Assembly (NCBI RefSeq): GCF_003171515.1
Contig: NC_089395.1
Coordinates: 1,364,001 to 1,428,000, forward strand
Direction of reading: 5' to 3'
Length of the DNA: 64,000 nt
Source: Pyrenophora tritici-repentis
Lineage: Eukaryota > Ascomycota > Dothideomycetes > Pleosporales > Pleosporaceae
Each line of letters starts with the position of its first letter. Position 1 is the stretch's first letter. Made by a program: the position numbers and the translations under genes. Shown here in pieces: positions 11,751 through 23,040 of the stretch. The notes beneath the pieces were generated by a model. It was not told the DNA's origin and made no database searches. It saw only the letters and a list, made by a program, of their open reading frames with translations.

Positions 11751-12918
11751 ATGGCTACTACTACCGAGGTCAAGGCTAGCAAGGCGAACATCGGTGTTTA
11801 CACGAACCCCGCGCACGATCTTTGGGTCGCGGAGGCGGAGCCCAGTCTGGAAGAGGTTCAGAGAGGAGGAGATTTGAAGCCTGGTGAAGTCTTGCTCAAT
11901 GTCAAGAGCACAGGAATTTGCGGCAGTGACATTCACTTCTGGCATGCGGTACGTATTGGTGGAATTTGGAGAGCGCATGGGAAATGTATCCTAATTCGAA
12001 TGATAGGGCTGCATAGGACCTATGATTGTAGAAGACACACATGTCCTAGGTCACGAATCCGCCGGCACAGTAATGGCCGTTCACCCCTCAGTTACCAACC
12101 TCAAGCCTGGCGACCGCGTAGCCATCGAACCGAACATCATCTGCGGCGAATGCGAACCCTGCCTCACTGGTCGCTACAACGGCTGTGAGCGCGTCCTCTT
12201 CCTCTCCACACCCCCCGTCACAGGCCTGTTGCGCCGCTACCTCAAGCACCCAGCCATGTGGTGCCACAAGCTTCCCGATAGCATGACCTTCGAAGACGGT
12301 GCCATGCTGGAACCCCTCTCCGTCGCACTAGCAGGAATGGATCGCGCAAACGTCCGCCTCGGAGACCCAGTCATTGTATGTGGCGCTGGTCCCATCGGCC
12401 TTGTCACGCTGCTTTGCTGTCAAGCCGCGGGCGCCACACCCCTCGTCATCACCGACATTGACGAGGGCCGCCTGAAATTTGCAAAGGAACTCGTTCCCAA
12501 CGTGCTCACGCACAAGGTGGAATTCAGCCACTCGCCCACCGACTTTCAGTCAGCAGTACTCAAGCTAACCGAGGGCATCGAGCCCGCAATTGCAATGGAG
12601 TGCACCGGTGTCGAGAGCTCCATCAACGCGTGCATCCAGACTGTCAAGTTTGGCGGAAAGGTCTTTGTCATTGGTGTGGGAAAGAACGAGATGAAGATTC
12701 CATTCATGCGATTGAGCACTCGTGAGGTTGATCTCCAGTTCCAGTACCGCTACTGCAATACCTGGCCCAAGGCAATTCGGTTATACAAGAGTGGCGTTAT
12801 TGACTTGAAGAAGTTGGTTACCCATAGGTTCAAGTTGGAGGATGCGGTTGAGGCGTTTAAGACGGCGGCAGACCCAAAGACCGGGTGCATCAAGGTGCAG
12901 ATTCAGAGTTTGGATTAG
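11751..12918 (+). CDS. ladA: L-arabinitol 4-dehydrogenase
   Basis: Oxidises L-arabinitol to L-xylulose with NAD+, the second step of fungal L-arabinose catabolism. Two exons, 11751-11948 and 12007-12918, separated by a 58-bp intron, encode 369 residues. Zinc ligands are C57 in [11 protein letters not shown] and H82/E83 in LGHESAG. The structural zinc cysteines are in [15 protein letters not shown], and the cofactor-binding motif [17 protein letters not shown] begins near residue 192. [18 protein letters not shown] and the [21 protein letters not shown] segment are typical of fungal Lad and differ from xylitol dehydrogenase (PPYDGTLA...). The N-terminus is about 12 residues longer than that of the xdhA product, also typical. 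The C-terminus ends KVQIQSLD. It shares strand and pathway with xdhA, but noxA lies between them. Confidence 0.93.
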
Positions 12919-13130
12919 GTGGTTGGTTGATGAATGTATATGAACGAGACGACGATGACGATGATGATGACTGTGGTGGTATATCTGCTGGGTGACTTGA
13001 GCATCTAGAGATACGGCGTTTTCTGAGGACTTTAGAAGAATTGATAGTACCCAAGTAACCATTCTCGATCCCTATCCTATGCCTCGCTCATGCTCCTTTA
13101 CGGTAGTGAATACTCGGTGCTTTTGATTTG

Positions 13131-14045
13131 ATCCACGCCGATTATGTAGTCTATGCCGGTTTTAGGCCTACCGATTTTCTGTAATGTCTGCCGATTTTGC
13201 AAGACCTATATCGATTTTGCAGGACTTGTACCAATTCTCTAGGACCTGTACCGGATTTGCCGAACCTGTCTTAATATTCTAGGATGTACATCGATTTCCC
13301 GAGACTTTTACCAATTTTGTGGGACTTGTACCAATTTTCTACGAGTAGATCTACGCCGATTATGTAGCTACACCGGTTTTTGGACATTTGGTTTTCTACA
13401 ACGTAACTATGCCGATTCCCCGAGACCTGTAGTTGCCGATTTTTGAGTAGATCTACCCCGATTATGTAACCTCTGCCGGTTTTCTATAACATCTACCAAT
13501 CTTCCGGGACTTCTACCAATTTTGCAGGTATCATGGTACAGTCAACCCGAGGCACCTCTAAAACTACCGCATCCAAAAGTCTGCAAATGATTACATCGAT
13601 ACAGCAAATTTGCGATCGAGGAGAACCACCAGCTTATAGGACTTGCACCGATTTTTCTGTGAGTTGATGTACGTCGATTATGTGGTCTATGCCGGTTTTA
13701 TGTCTGCCGATTTTCTAGGACTTACACGGATTTTTGAGCAGATCTGCACCGATCTTACAGTGTACACCGATTTTAGACATAACCGGTTTTGATAACTTGC
13801 ATCGATTTTTGGGTAGATCTACGCCGGTCTTAAGGTGTACACCGGTTTTGGGGCTACCGATTTGAGTGTGTCTACACCGACTTTTCGATCTATAACGATT
13901 TTAGGCCTACCGATTTTCATTAGTTGCATCGATTTTCGAGTGGATCTACGCCGATTCTGTAATACATACCGGTTTTTGACCTCTTATGTCTACCGATTCT
14001 GTAAAGCTTACACCGATTTTCCAGGACGTATACCAATTTTTGAGT
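13131..14045. repeat. Array A: degenerate minisatellite with higher-order structure
   Basis: About 40 copies of a unit of roughly 17-28 bp with the core CCGATTTT. Variants are TCGATTTT, CCGGTTTT and CCAATTTT, usually followed by c/g-(a/t)-ggactt or by gtctac. A longer phrase, GAGTAGATCTACGCCGATTA followed by a CCGGTTTT unit, recurs near 13122, 13343, 13446, 13661, 13735, 13811 and 13938, so units are organised into longer blocks. Non-repeat sequence interrupts the array at about 13530-13640. No unit is identical to its neighbours, so the array is old or was mutated after amplification. It does not code for protein. Confidence 0.85.
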
Positions 14046-14923
14046 ACCACTTTTTCTCTGTCAAGTAACAGTTCTGACATTTATCCGATTCCCAAAACGC
14101 CATAACTTCACCCCATCATGATTCTGCGAATGAATCCACAGGCCATGTCCACATAGGAAAGCATCATGATTTCGTCATGTCGCGCAGGTCTGGTGGGTAG
14201 TGCGTTCATCTACGGTTTGGATACCACGGAATAGAAGACGTAGATCTATGCGTATTTCACGTCGTCGACGGATATAGGGTTGGATTCGTATGACTGGATT
14301 CATCTGCTTTATCAGTCAGCCACGAGATGAGCTTCGTCTAGGTCCAGAGTTGCCTCGCTACCACCGTGTTACTTGTACATGCAAGCATCGAGGTGACTGC
14401 CTAATATATCACAGAATCATGATGGTATCCGTGACATGGGAGTAACAGGGCCAAGCGCACGCTGTCTATTGAGCTGCGTATACGTGACTTGCAGGTGATG
14501 CGTAGAGTCTTTTGTTGTGGTCGCGAGGTAGGCTACGATAGATGGCTGATGAAATAGCGACTGCGTTCTTTGTGTGGTACGTGGCTTCTACTCTCGAGAT
14601 AACAGGTAGGCATCATGCGATGGTTGGCGGAGGAGACGTCGCGATGTGCATGATCTTCGGGAGGTGCCACGCTCGCGCACTGGTCAGCCCATGATGACTG
14701 TATCAACGGTTGACTTTGCTTCTGACCGACACATGGCTTGGTACACCGAGGGAGCTCGCTTATTGCTATAACTGCGACAGGAGGGTTGGAGAAAGCACGA
14801 GGTTGTGTTGTATTGTGTTGTGTTGCGGATGTAGGTAGCGTGGTTCTCACATTCACTCTTTCCCTTCAGGGTCCACCATACGCTCCTACCCCTTCTCGCC
14901 ACCTTATCTCCGATAAAAACATT
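14046..14923. other. Spacer between the two tandem arrays
   Basis: No repeat units of either array and no convincing coding frame. It includes a TTGTGTTGTATTGTGTTGTG low-complexity run near 14803-14822. Confidence 0.4.
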
Positions 14924-16480
14924 GCGCTTTAGGTAATTTGCCGAAGTGTTGATCCTAGAGTTACTTCACGATGTTCCACAACGCGACCCCTTACCTTTTT
15001 GAGCACTAGCTTCTCTCCTTCACTACCTTATTCTTTACACATGCTCCGTTTTAGGTAACTTGTCTCGAGGTGTCAATTCTGGTGTTACTATAATGTAGTC
15101 TATATCGGGATCTACTACCTTTATTTACCGCTTCTATACTCTCCCTACTATCTTACCCTTTACTAACACGTTCCGCTTTAGGCAATCGTCCAGAAGTGTC
15201 GTTCCTAGTCCTTTACTATACTCGATAATGAACCCCTACCTTTCCTCTAGCACTCTTCCTTCTTTACCCTTTCCTTTACTAGGTATGGCCCGCTTTAGGT
15301 AATCGCCTGAAAGTGTCGATTCCGGTCCTTCACTATGCTCGAAAATCTACCCCTACCTTTCTTCTACTACTCTCTTCTCTTTTGCCATCTCATCTTTTAC
15401 CTGTTCCGCTTTAGGCAATCGTTGAAAAGTATTGATTCTGGTCGTTCACTCTGCTCCAAAACCCACCTCTACCTTTCTTCGAGCACTCCTTCCCCCTTTC
15501 CTATCTGATTTCTTACAACTATACTCCTTTTTAGGTAATTCGCATCGAGGTGTTGATAATAGTCCTTCACCCTGCTGAAGACCTGACCCTACCTTTGTTC
15601 AAGCTTTTCGTCGTCTGAACTATCGTTGAATATGTGCCGCTTTAGGCAGTTTGGTCCAAAGTGTTGATTCCGGTTCTTCACTATACCCAAAAACCGACCC
15701 CTACCTTTGCCTACGCATTCCCTTGTTCTCAACTATTATTGAATATGTACCGCTTTAGGCAGTTTATTTCAGAAACGTTGATTCCGGCCCTTCACTATGC
15801 TCGAAAACCGACCCCTAGCTTTCTTTAGTCTTTTCGTCGTCTGAACTTTCGTCAAATACATTCCCCTTTGGGTAGTCTGTCCAGGAGTGTCGATTGCAGT
15901 CCTTCACTATCCTCCAAATCGCACCTCTACCTTTCTCTAAGCTTTTACTTCTCTCATATACTATTAGAGGTGGCCTCACAGAGCATCAAGTCGTCGAATG
16001 CTGTCACTTTCACCATGGTCTCATAGACATACCCGCTTTAGGCAATTCGTCGAAAGCGTTGATTCTGGTCGTTCACTGCCCTCTAAAACGCACCCCTACC
16101 TTTCCCTACGCATTTACTTCTCTTGAAAGTTACTAGAGGAAGCCTTGTGGAACACCAAGTCGTCAAATCCTGTCGCTTTCACCATGGCCTGATTGATATG
16201 TCCGCTTTGGGTAATCTGTCAAGATAACCATTGGTTTCTGTCCTTCACACCCTAAAAAACCCGACCCTACCTTTCTTTGAGCTTTTGGTCGTCTCAACTA
16301 CTATCAGAAATCGATTTCAGATGTTCCGCTTCAGGCAATTCGCCAGAATAACTGTTGATTTCGGTCCTTCACTACCCCCAAAAACGCACCCCTACCTTTC
16401 TTTGCGCATTCAGTCAACCTAGGTACTATCAGGGGTTGGTTAGGAGCGTCCTTTAATGTTATCGCCTTTAATATTGTTCT
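14924..16480. repeat. Array B: satellite-like array of about 115-bp degenerate units
   Basis: Twelve units can be aligned by eye on the box CCGCTTTAGGYAAT. Box starts lie near 14924, 15046, 15171, 15289, 15404, 15524, 15635, 15749, 15861, 16031, 16201 and 16323. Spacings are 122, 125, 118, 115, 120, 111, 114, 112, 170, 170 and 122 bp. Within each unit the box is followed after about 15 bp by gtgttgattc, then by (g/t)gtccttcac, then by aaaaccgacccctaccttt about 20 bp later. The rest of the unit is pyrimidine-rich and more variable. A weak thirteenth box may lie near 16475. It contains no open frame of interest. Confidence 0.87.
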
Positions 16481-19226
16481 ATTTGGTAATCTCGTTGTCA
16501 TTTCAACGTAAAGGTCATCCTCCACTGTCGCCTCAACTGCGCTTGGCACATGCTTCAATGAACAGCCACGCTAGATTCTTCACCGGTCACTCGAAAGAAC
16601 GCGCCCAGGACCGATAGAAAAGCTGAGAGTGAAAGGGCTTTGGCGATTGGGCTTGCAGTACACCGGTTGCAAATCGTTACGGCCCGCTGGCGGACGGCAT
16701 GGCTGTTACAACAAGCATATTCTAGGTCCATCTCCGCAAGGGCAGCAAGCAACAAGCAGCAAGCAGCATACAGCCGTAGCAAACTCTAAGCCTTTTAGTC
16801 CGCCAACAGAGTATTAGATATAACACCATCTCTTAGACATATGACTTAGACGTCAGCGGCCCGACAAACCTTCTAGGTAGGACGGCTTCTGGCTTGTCTT
16901 GGTCATCTCGCACCTTAGACCTGGCAAATTAAACGGCGCGCCATGTACCTGCAATATCGTGTAATAGTTCACGACGGCGGCAAAGAATCAATATACAGGC
17001 TGCCTCCCCAACGCTTGCGCGTCCATACGCAGCCACGGCCGCGGCCGACGGGATCGATATTGTGTAAAGACCACTGACACGTAGAAGCTTAATAGACTCT
17101 ACCTGCAATGTTCTGCAGTATTTACAGGCAGATTGCCCTCAATGATTTTACCTATGGTGTGGTGTAATCGTTAGCCTCGTAGCAGATGTAGAAAGGCAAG
17201 GCGTCTAAGCTGCGCGTCCATAGTGGTGTCGCAGACGACACAGGCATCCTTGCGCGGCACAGAAGGGTACCAAATCTTGGCTCTTAAATTTGCCGTTATC
17301 CGCTAATGACCTGTGCGTTGTTGGAAAGTAATCGAGCAATTAACGCTGAGCGACTTGGAAGATTAAGAGCGATTGCCTACGTAGGCAGTCCGAGAGTCCA
17401 AGTAACTAGATAACAAAAAAAACTGCACGCTATTCAAAGCAAAAACAACGCTATGTGCGCCACTAGGATCACTAGGAAAAGAGATAGCGGAGATGATAAC
17501 TTCTCGTAATCACGTCGTTTATCGGCATTGCCAAAGGGAAGCAAAAAGTCCCGCCTGCAGCATCTAGGTTTGGACCAGCTGCAGCCAATTCAGACACGGT
17601 ACAAACGTTATTCAATCTAGCCGCACTCTTCTCTTTAATTAGAGAGGTGGAAAATGCATTATACTTGTTCGGTAGCTGTAGCATTGGTTGAGACGTCACC
17701 TTATCGTGCCTTAGTCTTGTACTGTACTATAGTTTGTGAGATTCCCAACAGCCATGTCGTTGCCGGTCTGAGGGACGTTGAAGATACTGTGTATGGGGAT
17801 GCTTGCCAGACGCTCGGATAATACAGGAAAGTGACATTAGATGCCATGTCAGCTGGCGTCATCGCACTCCCAAAGTTGTTACAACCAACTTTGTCTCATT
17901 CGTCTCTACAAGTATGCGCAGCAGTCTGAGCGAAATGTATCCAAGATGCCTGGGTTGCTATGACATGACATTAACTTACGTCCGTACACGGCAGCTCCGG
18001 ATGTCCCTGACTAATCTCTTCTGCGGACATTCTACTCGGACGAAAATGTACTCTAAAGGGACTCGTGGCCTTCTACACCATTGGATGCGCTGCATGAACA
18101 TGATATATACACGAGGTTTTTCTCGTCGGTTGCTCGCGGTGAGTGGCCTATTTACTGTAGTTATATTTGGTTATTCGGGCTGGAGCTGTTTTCTGGTCAT
18201 GGACTCCAATACTCCACTCCTACGCATTGACTTAATTATCCTTCTTCACTATTGTACTTTTCATCTCTTCTTACAAGTCAATTACTATGATACCTATGCG
18301 CCATAACTAGACGTAGGTATCGTGTTATCGGTCGCATTAGTCCAATACGAAAAAAACGGCCTGCGTTACTTAAGGGTCGAAAGTTCGCGGGAGAGCTCAG
18401 CCTTGGCCATAGATAGGAGACCAATCAGCCCTACGTGTGTCGCCTCTCGGATGCCGGTTATGAGCTTTCCGGAACCTTAAGAGCTGCTGCAGGTACGCAC
18501 GTAAGATGGAACGTACTAAATAGGTAATTGCAGCGACGATCTTTCTTATTTCTCAAGCATATAAAGACTTCTTGAGAAAACAATGTTCAGTACCTATGCA
18601 GAATCTTTGTAAAACCCATTGTTTCCAAGGTTGTTCCATCTTATGTGCCTATCTGCGGTCTCTAATCGCACTCGTCTACAACCTATATGTGGTCCGCCCT
18701 TATAGAAAGCGGGATACCGTTGCGTTAAAGAACCCACTTCGACCTGGTTTCAAACCAATAGAATGCCGAATATAAGGCTCTTCACCATAAACAACCCGCA
18801 GCACCTCTTTAATACCAACATCGAGACATGCCACGCCAAAATAGAAGAAAGCGTCCACCATTCTTCGCAGCATAACATGCCTTCGCGATAGATGTTCAGG
18901 ATTTTGCCATCGTGGTCTTTGGAGAAGGTTAGCTCTTTTTGCCTACTTTACAACTTCTTCATGCGTATTCTTTCCCCGCCGTGTAATGACCCCATTCCGG
19001 CGTCGAGCCCCCTTTATATGTGCAGGGATCGAATGTATCCTCATATGGTGGGATGCATTCCGGCTTCGACACGTAAGCGCTAGACCTGGGTAGCCAGATT
19101 ATTTTCTCACCGGCACTTTCACAGCCGTGATACCGCATTGCAGGAGTATATATTCTGCCATAAGCTCAGTGTCGGAGGTGGAACAAAACTTTACTGCATC
19201 TCATTTCTCCAAAACATCCAAGTACA
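16481..19226. other. Gene-free stretch between array B and the FAD monooxygenase
   Basis: About 2.7 kb of mixed-composition DNA. It includes a short GCAGCAA/CAAGCAG repeat near 16742-16771. The longest open frame (17803-18306) begins with a TTG codon and matches no family I recognise. It could be a decayed transposon or an old array flank. I see no terminal repeats or transposase/reverse transcriptase motifs that would prove it. Confidence 0.45.
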
Positions 19227-20628
19227 ATGCCAAGCAACTCTTTCAAGGTCATCATCATTGGTGGTGGACCGGTCGGACTAACCGCTGCTCACGCGTTACA
19301 TCTGGCCAACATCGACTTCCTCGTCCTGGAACGAAATGATGATGTTGCTGTCGATGCTGGAGCTAGTCTTGTGCTTGGGCCTCAAGACATGCGCTTCATG
19401 CAACAGCTGGGCCTGCTCGACAAATTGCTTTCGATTGGGCAGAAAGCAATAAGTAATAAATCATTTACGAAGGAAGGCAAAAAGTTCACAGACAGTACAG
19501 CCATCCAGATAAGTCGGGGAAAGTAAGTCGACTTCTTTGCCTGCTCCATCAACTGACCCAAGGTCGTCTGAATGTTGACTGACTTGCTTTTCTAGCTTTG
19601 GCCTCGAACCTCTCGCGTTCCATCGAGCCGACCTTGTACGAGCCTTATTAGACGCCTTGCCACAGAGCGCAAGGGATAAATACCTGCTCAGTCAGAAAGT
19701 CGTGGATGTCTCCACTAGCGACACCGGCGTAGTCGTTGTTTGCGCCAACGGAAAAACTTACTCCGGATCTATGGTACTTGGAGCCGATGGCGTGCATAGT
19801 CAAACGCGAAAGGCAATGCACAGGCTTTCAGCCGAGAGCAAATTCTCAGCGAGCCGGAATCCAGAACCGCCCTTCTCCGCCAACTACCGATGCTTATGGT
19901 CCAACTTTCCTCGACCATGCGAAGCTGGGGAGGCTACCGATACGCAAGGCAAAGACCGCTGCACTATGTGGATCACTGGCCGTGACCGTGGTTGGATATT
20001 CCTGTACGAGAAATTGCCACAGCCTACCACGGAGTCCAAGCGATATACCCAGTCCGAGATGGATGAATTCGCAGATAGCTTCGCAGACTGGCCGGTCAAT
20101 GATAAATTCAAGATCAAGGATGTCTACAACAGCTCAACGGCAGGCATGGCGAACTTGGAAGAGGGCATACTCGAGCATTGGAGCCTGGGACGGATCGTGC
20201 TCGCCGGTGATTCCTGTCACAAGTTCACACCTAACGCAGGTCTCGGGTTTACAAATGGGATCCAAGACATAGCCTTGATCTGCAACCTGCTCCACGATGC
20301 TGTGCAAGCGAGCAAAAACCCCGAAATTAGCGAGCCTACTCTTCAGGAAATTTTCCAGAAGTACCAGGCCGAACGAAAAGCAGTGCTCGAATTCGACCGG
20401 GGCCTATCAGCTGTCGCTATTCGTGGCCAATCCTGGGCAAATCCAATCTACTGGTTCTTATACCGGTTTCTCGTGCCTTTATATGTTTTCCAATGGTTTG
20501 TGCAAACATATATTGTCGGTCCGCGGATGAAGCAAAGCAGGGTTCTCAGTTACGTCTTTGGTGAAGACCGCATCAAAGGTCGCATTCCATGGACGTATTC
20601 AATCTATGCGAAAGGGAAAGAGCCTTAG
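19227..20628 (+). CDS. FAD-dependent monooxygenase (PaxM/MAK1-like group A flavoprotein)
   Basis: Two exons, 19227-19522 and 19596-20628, joined across a 73-bp GTAAGT...TAG intron, encode 442 residues. The N-terminal dinucleotide-binding fold is IIIGGGPVGLTAAHAL (residues about 9-24). The second FAD motif is GADGVHSQTRKA, and the third is GDSCHKFTPNAGLGFTNGIQD, where the GD of class A monooxygenases is intact. Near the C-terminus a hydrophobic stretch (PIYWFLYRFLVPLYVFQWF) suggests membrane association, as in fungal meroterpenoid and indole-diterpene epoxidases and related salicylate-hydroxylase-like enzymes. The substrate is unknown. No polyketide synthase, NRPS, terpene cyclase, prenyltransferase or P450 is visible within several kilobases, so a biosynthetic cluster is not supported here. 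The gene stands alone between two gene-free regions of about 3 kb or more. Confidence 0.9.
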
Positions 20629-22927
20629 GAGGGGCGATGATTTCTTTTTTTGTAATAATAGATTTTCAAGCTCAGACTGTGCAAATGCTATTCCCTACCA
20701 CTCCCACGGTGGTGCCCTCCTGCTCTGCTCACGCCGGTAACATGAATAACAAACCCTTGCCTGCTCCCGTCGGCATGATTGCCACTACGGAATTCTCACC
20801 TGCGCTCATGGCCTTGATTGATGCCTCCTGCACTCCGCGGAACTTGGCTTCCTCGCCTATCATATTTAGCTGCCCGCTCGCGTCTATCTTCCTTAGCTGC
20901 TGCTACTAATCCACCGTCGCCTTGACTGCCTCGCTCTTAAACGGTGCTCTCTTCCGTCCACTCTTTGTTTTCGCTCTTATCTGCTATGAACGCAGTCTAC
21001 CTACGCAAAAACCGCCCGCTGGTTCTAATCGCCATCTTATAGTACCCGGAAAATATCCACTTCTGGCCCATCGCGATCCGGCTCTCGCGCTTCAACGCCT
21101 CCCGCAGTCAATCTATTGTTTACTTACGGCCCCTAGGGTTAGGTAGTCTACTGTCAGACTTAGGCTTGATAGGCGTTTAACGCGGTAGTCTGGCCATATT
21201 GTAGCGTCTTCCTCCGTCTCTCCATCGACACTAAGTTCTAGACCCACAGGATAGAGCACACGTGGTGGCAAGAGATAAGTGTATCCGAATGTCAATGAGG
21301 AAACTACCGGTTCAGGGTGGCGATCCACAACTTATACAGTAGCTACCTACTGTAGAGCCAAGAAGCCAGTTGAATTCAAAAGATGCCTAACGGCTTCCAT
21401 ACTCATGGAATTTGAGTTGCGCATACGAACTGAAAGCGTCCTAGATTGCTACAAGGTTCTGTATCATAGGATCGTAGATGATCGGAAACTTGATCTTGTG
21501 AGATGACTGCTGACAACATAATATTATGCAGAAAACACATGTGTCACTGTACCGCACATAGTCCAGTACTCGCCCACGTCATTCTGGATCAGATACTCCG
21601 CGACGCGACTCGCGACGAAGGAAGCCTTACCGTCTCACACTTGCTTGGCACCCACGGACTTCCGCCGTGAACGTACATGTCCGTGTATCTCTCGGCCGAT
21701 GGGAGGAAGCGAGCGGAAAACAGGTCGTCGAGATCTGGAACACAGGCCAGACGCACCAGAAACCAGCTCATCTTATAGCCTTAGGCAGCATTGTGCAGTG
21801 GCAGCCAAACTGTATCAACGACCGAGCGCATCGTGGGGAACGCCACCCGCCACCGAACCATAGGTCAAGCACTAAGCCGCTATTGAATGCTGCCAACGTA
21901 TAATCAATGGCTTGAAAAAGGCATGGGAAATGAAGTGAGGCTGGATATTCAGGGTCTCTGAAGTCGAGATGCATGCTCTATCAGGACTATGCGCATTGGA
22001 ATCAAACAAACCGAGCAAGGCGATGGAAGGAAGAAACGCAAGATCGTGTATCTGCCAGTACCAGACCATTCAACAGGTCGGAGATACTAACAAACGCCAT
22101 GCATAAGTCTACTATTCGTAAGATATGCAGAAGCCTAAAACCCCACCTGACAGAAAAAGAGACAGAAGAGGGCAAATCATGTTTTGTAAGGGAAAAGAAG
22201 ACGCCGTAACATGACTGAAGCCCGGCCTAGCCCATATCCGATGTTAACCAGCCACTGGCAAAACCCTTCCTCTGTCTGCCCGAAAATAGGGATTTAGAGG
22301 GATAACCCCTGAAGACCTAGCGCCGAAACAACGACGTCTTACGCTGAAGCAGATAGCGAATGTGCACGACCAAGAGAGACCGTGTTCTAATGTAACCTCC
22401 GCAATTTAAGTTTCTCGTGACGAAGTAACCAGGAAAGAACAGGCAAAGAAGAAAGAATAACTTCACAGAAGCGCATCATCAGCTGAATATACACATTTCA
22501 CAAATCACACCCTCAACCTTGTCCGCCGTTGAAGCAGCGGTCAGAACTCTGCATCCGCCCAACCACAGATGTGCGGCCCAGCGGTCCTCCCTAGCGCAAA
22601 CGTCCCCCCCTGGTCCGCCCCGACCTCGCTCGCACGTCGCCGCCGATCACTCACTCCCCCCGGAACCACACTACGGAGCAAACTCCAGCCCAGTCCAACA
22701 GCAGCGCCTAGCTTTGAGGCGGGCGCGCTCCGCAAACAATGCAAGGACCCCAGGCAATTCCATCCCTCTTTCTTGTCAACCCAGCACCAGCTAGCACCAG
22801 CCAGCAGGGAGAAGGAAAAAGCCGGTAATAAGCTTCGGGCAAGGGCGGTGTGTACGGAACATGAAAAGTAGGGCAACTGGTAGCGAAGAGGGTAGGGTAA
22901 GGGTGTGGTTATACGTACCTGCCCACG
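20629..22927. other. Intergenic region downstream of the FAD monooxygenase
   Basis: About 2.3 kb with only short unconvincing frames. Two overlapping opposite frames near 22541-22975 are GC-biased shadows of each other. I found no gene, RNA or terminal repeat before the MITE at 22928. Confidence 0.45.
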
Positions 22928-23040
22928 CACCTGGGTGACATAAAATACTGGACAGTGGGGTAAAGCACCCAACAAACGTGTCTGGCGACTACAGTGGCCA
23001 TTTTACACTAATATGTCCAGTATTTTATGACACCCAGGTG
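22928..23040. mobile_element. MITE-like element with 27-bp terminal inverted repeats
   Basis: This is a 113-bp non-coding element. The left arm (22928-22954, starting CACCTGGGTG and ending CTGGACA) and the right arm (23014-23040, ending CACCCAGGTG) are inverted copies matching at 26 of 27 positions. The sequence CACG occurs immediately outside both ends (22924-22927 and 23041-23044), which looks like a 4-bp target-site duplication. There is no coding capacity, so it would depend on a transposase elsewhere. A diverged relative lies at 48568-48683. The superfamily is not clear from the ends. Confidence 0.85.

Noticed and set aside
14924..16480. CRISPR-like regular spacing
   Set aside because: Repeat units are degenerate and longer than CRISPR repeats, spacers are related to each other, the organism is a fungus, and no cas gene is present.
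17803..18306. 167-codon open frame in the region after array B
   Set aside because: It starts with TTG, shows no recognisable motif, and lies in repeat-rich empty DNA. Length alone is not enough.
19227..20628. Secondary-metabolite gene cluster around the FAD monooxygenase
   Set aside because: No core enzyme or tailoring partner is visible in the flanking sequence.
22541..22975. Opposing open frames before the MITE
   Set aside because: The frames on both strands overlap each other, one runs into the MITE, and the amino-acid use is biased (Pro/Ser/Ala/Arg).
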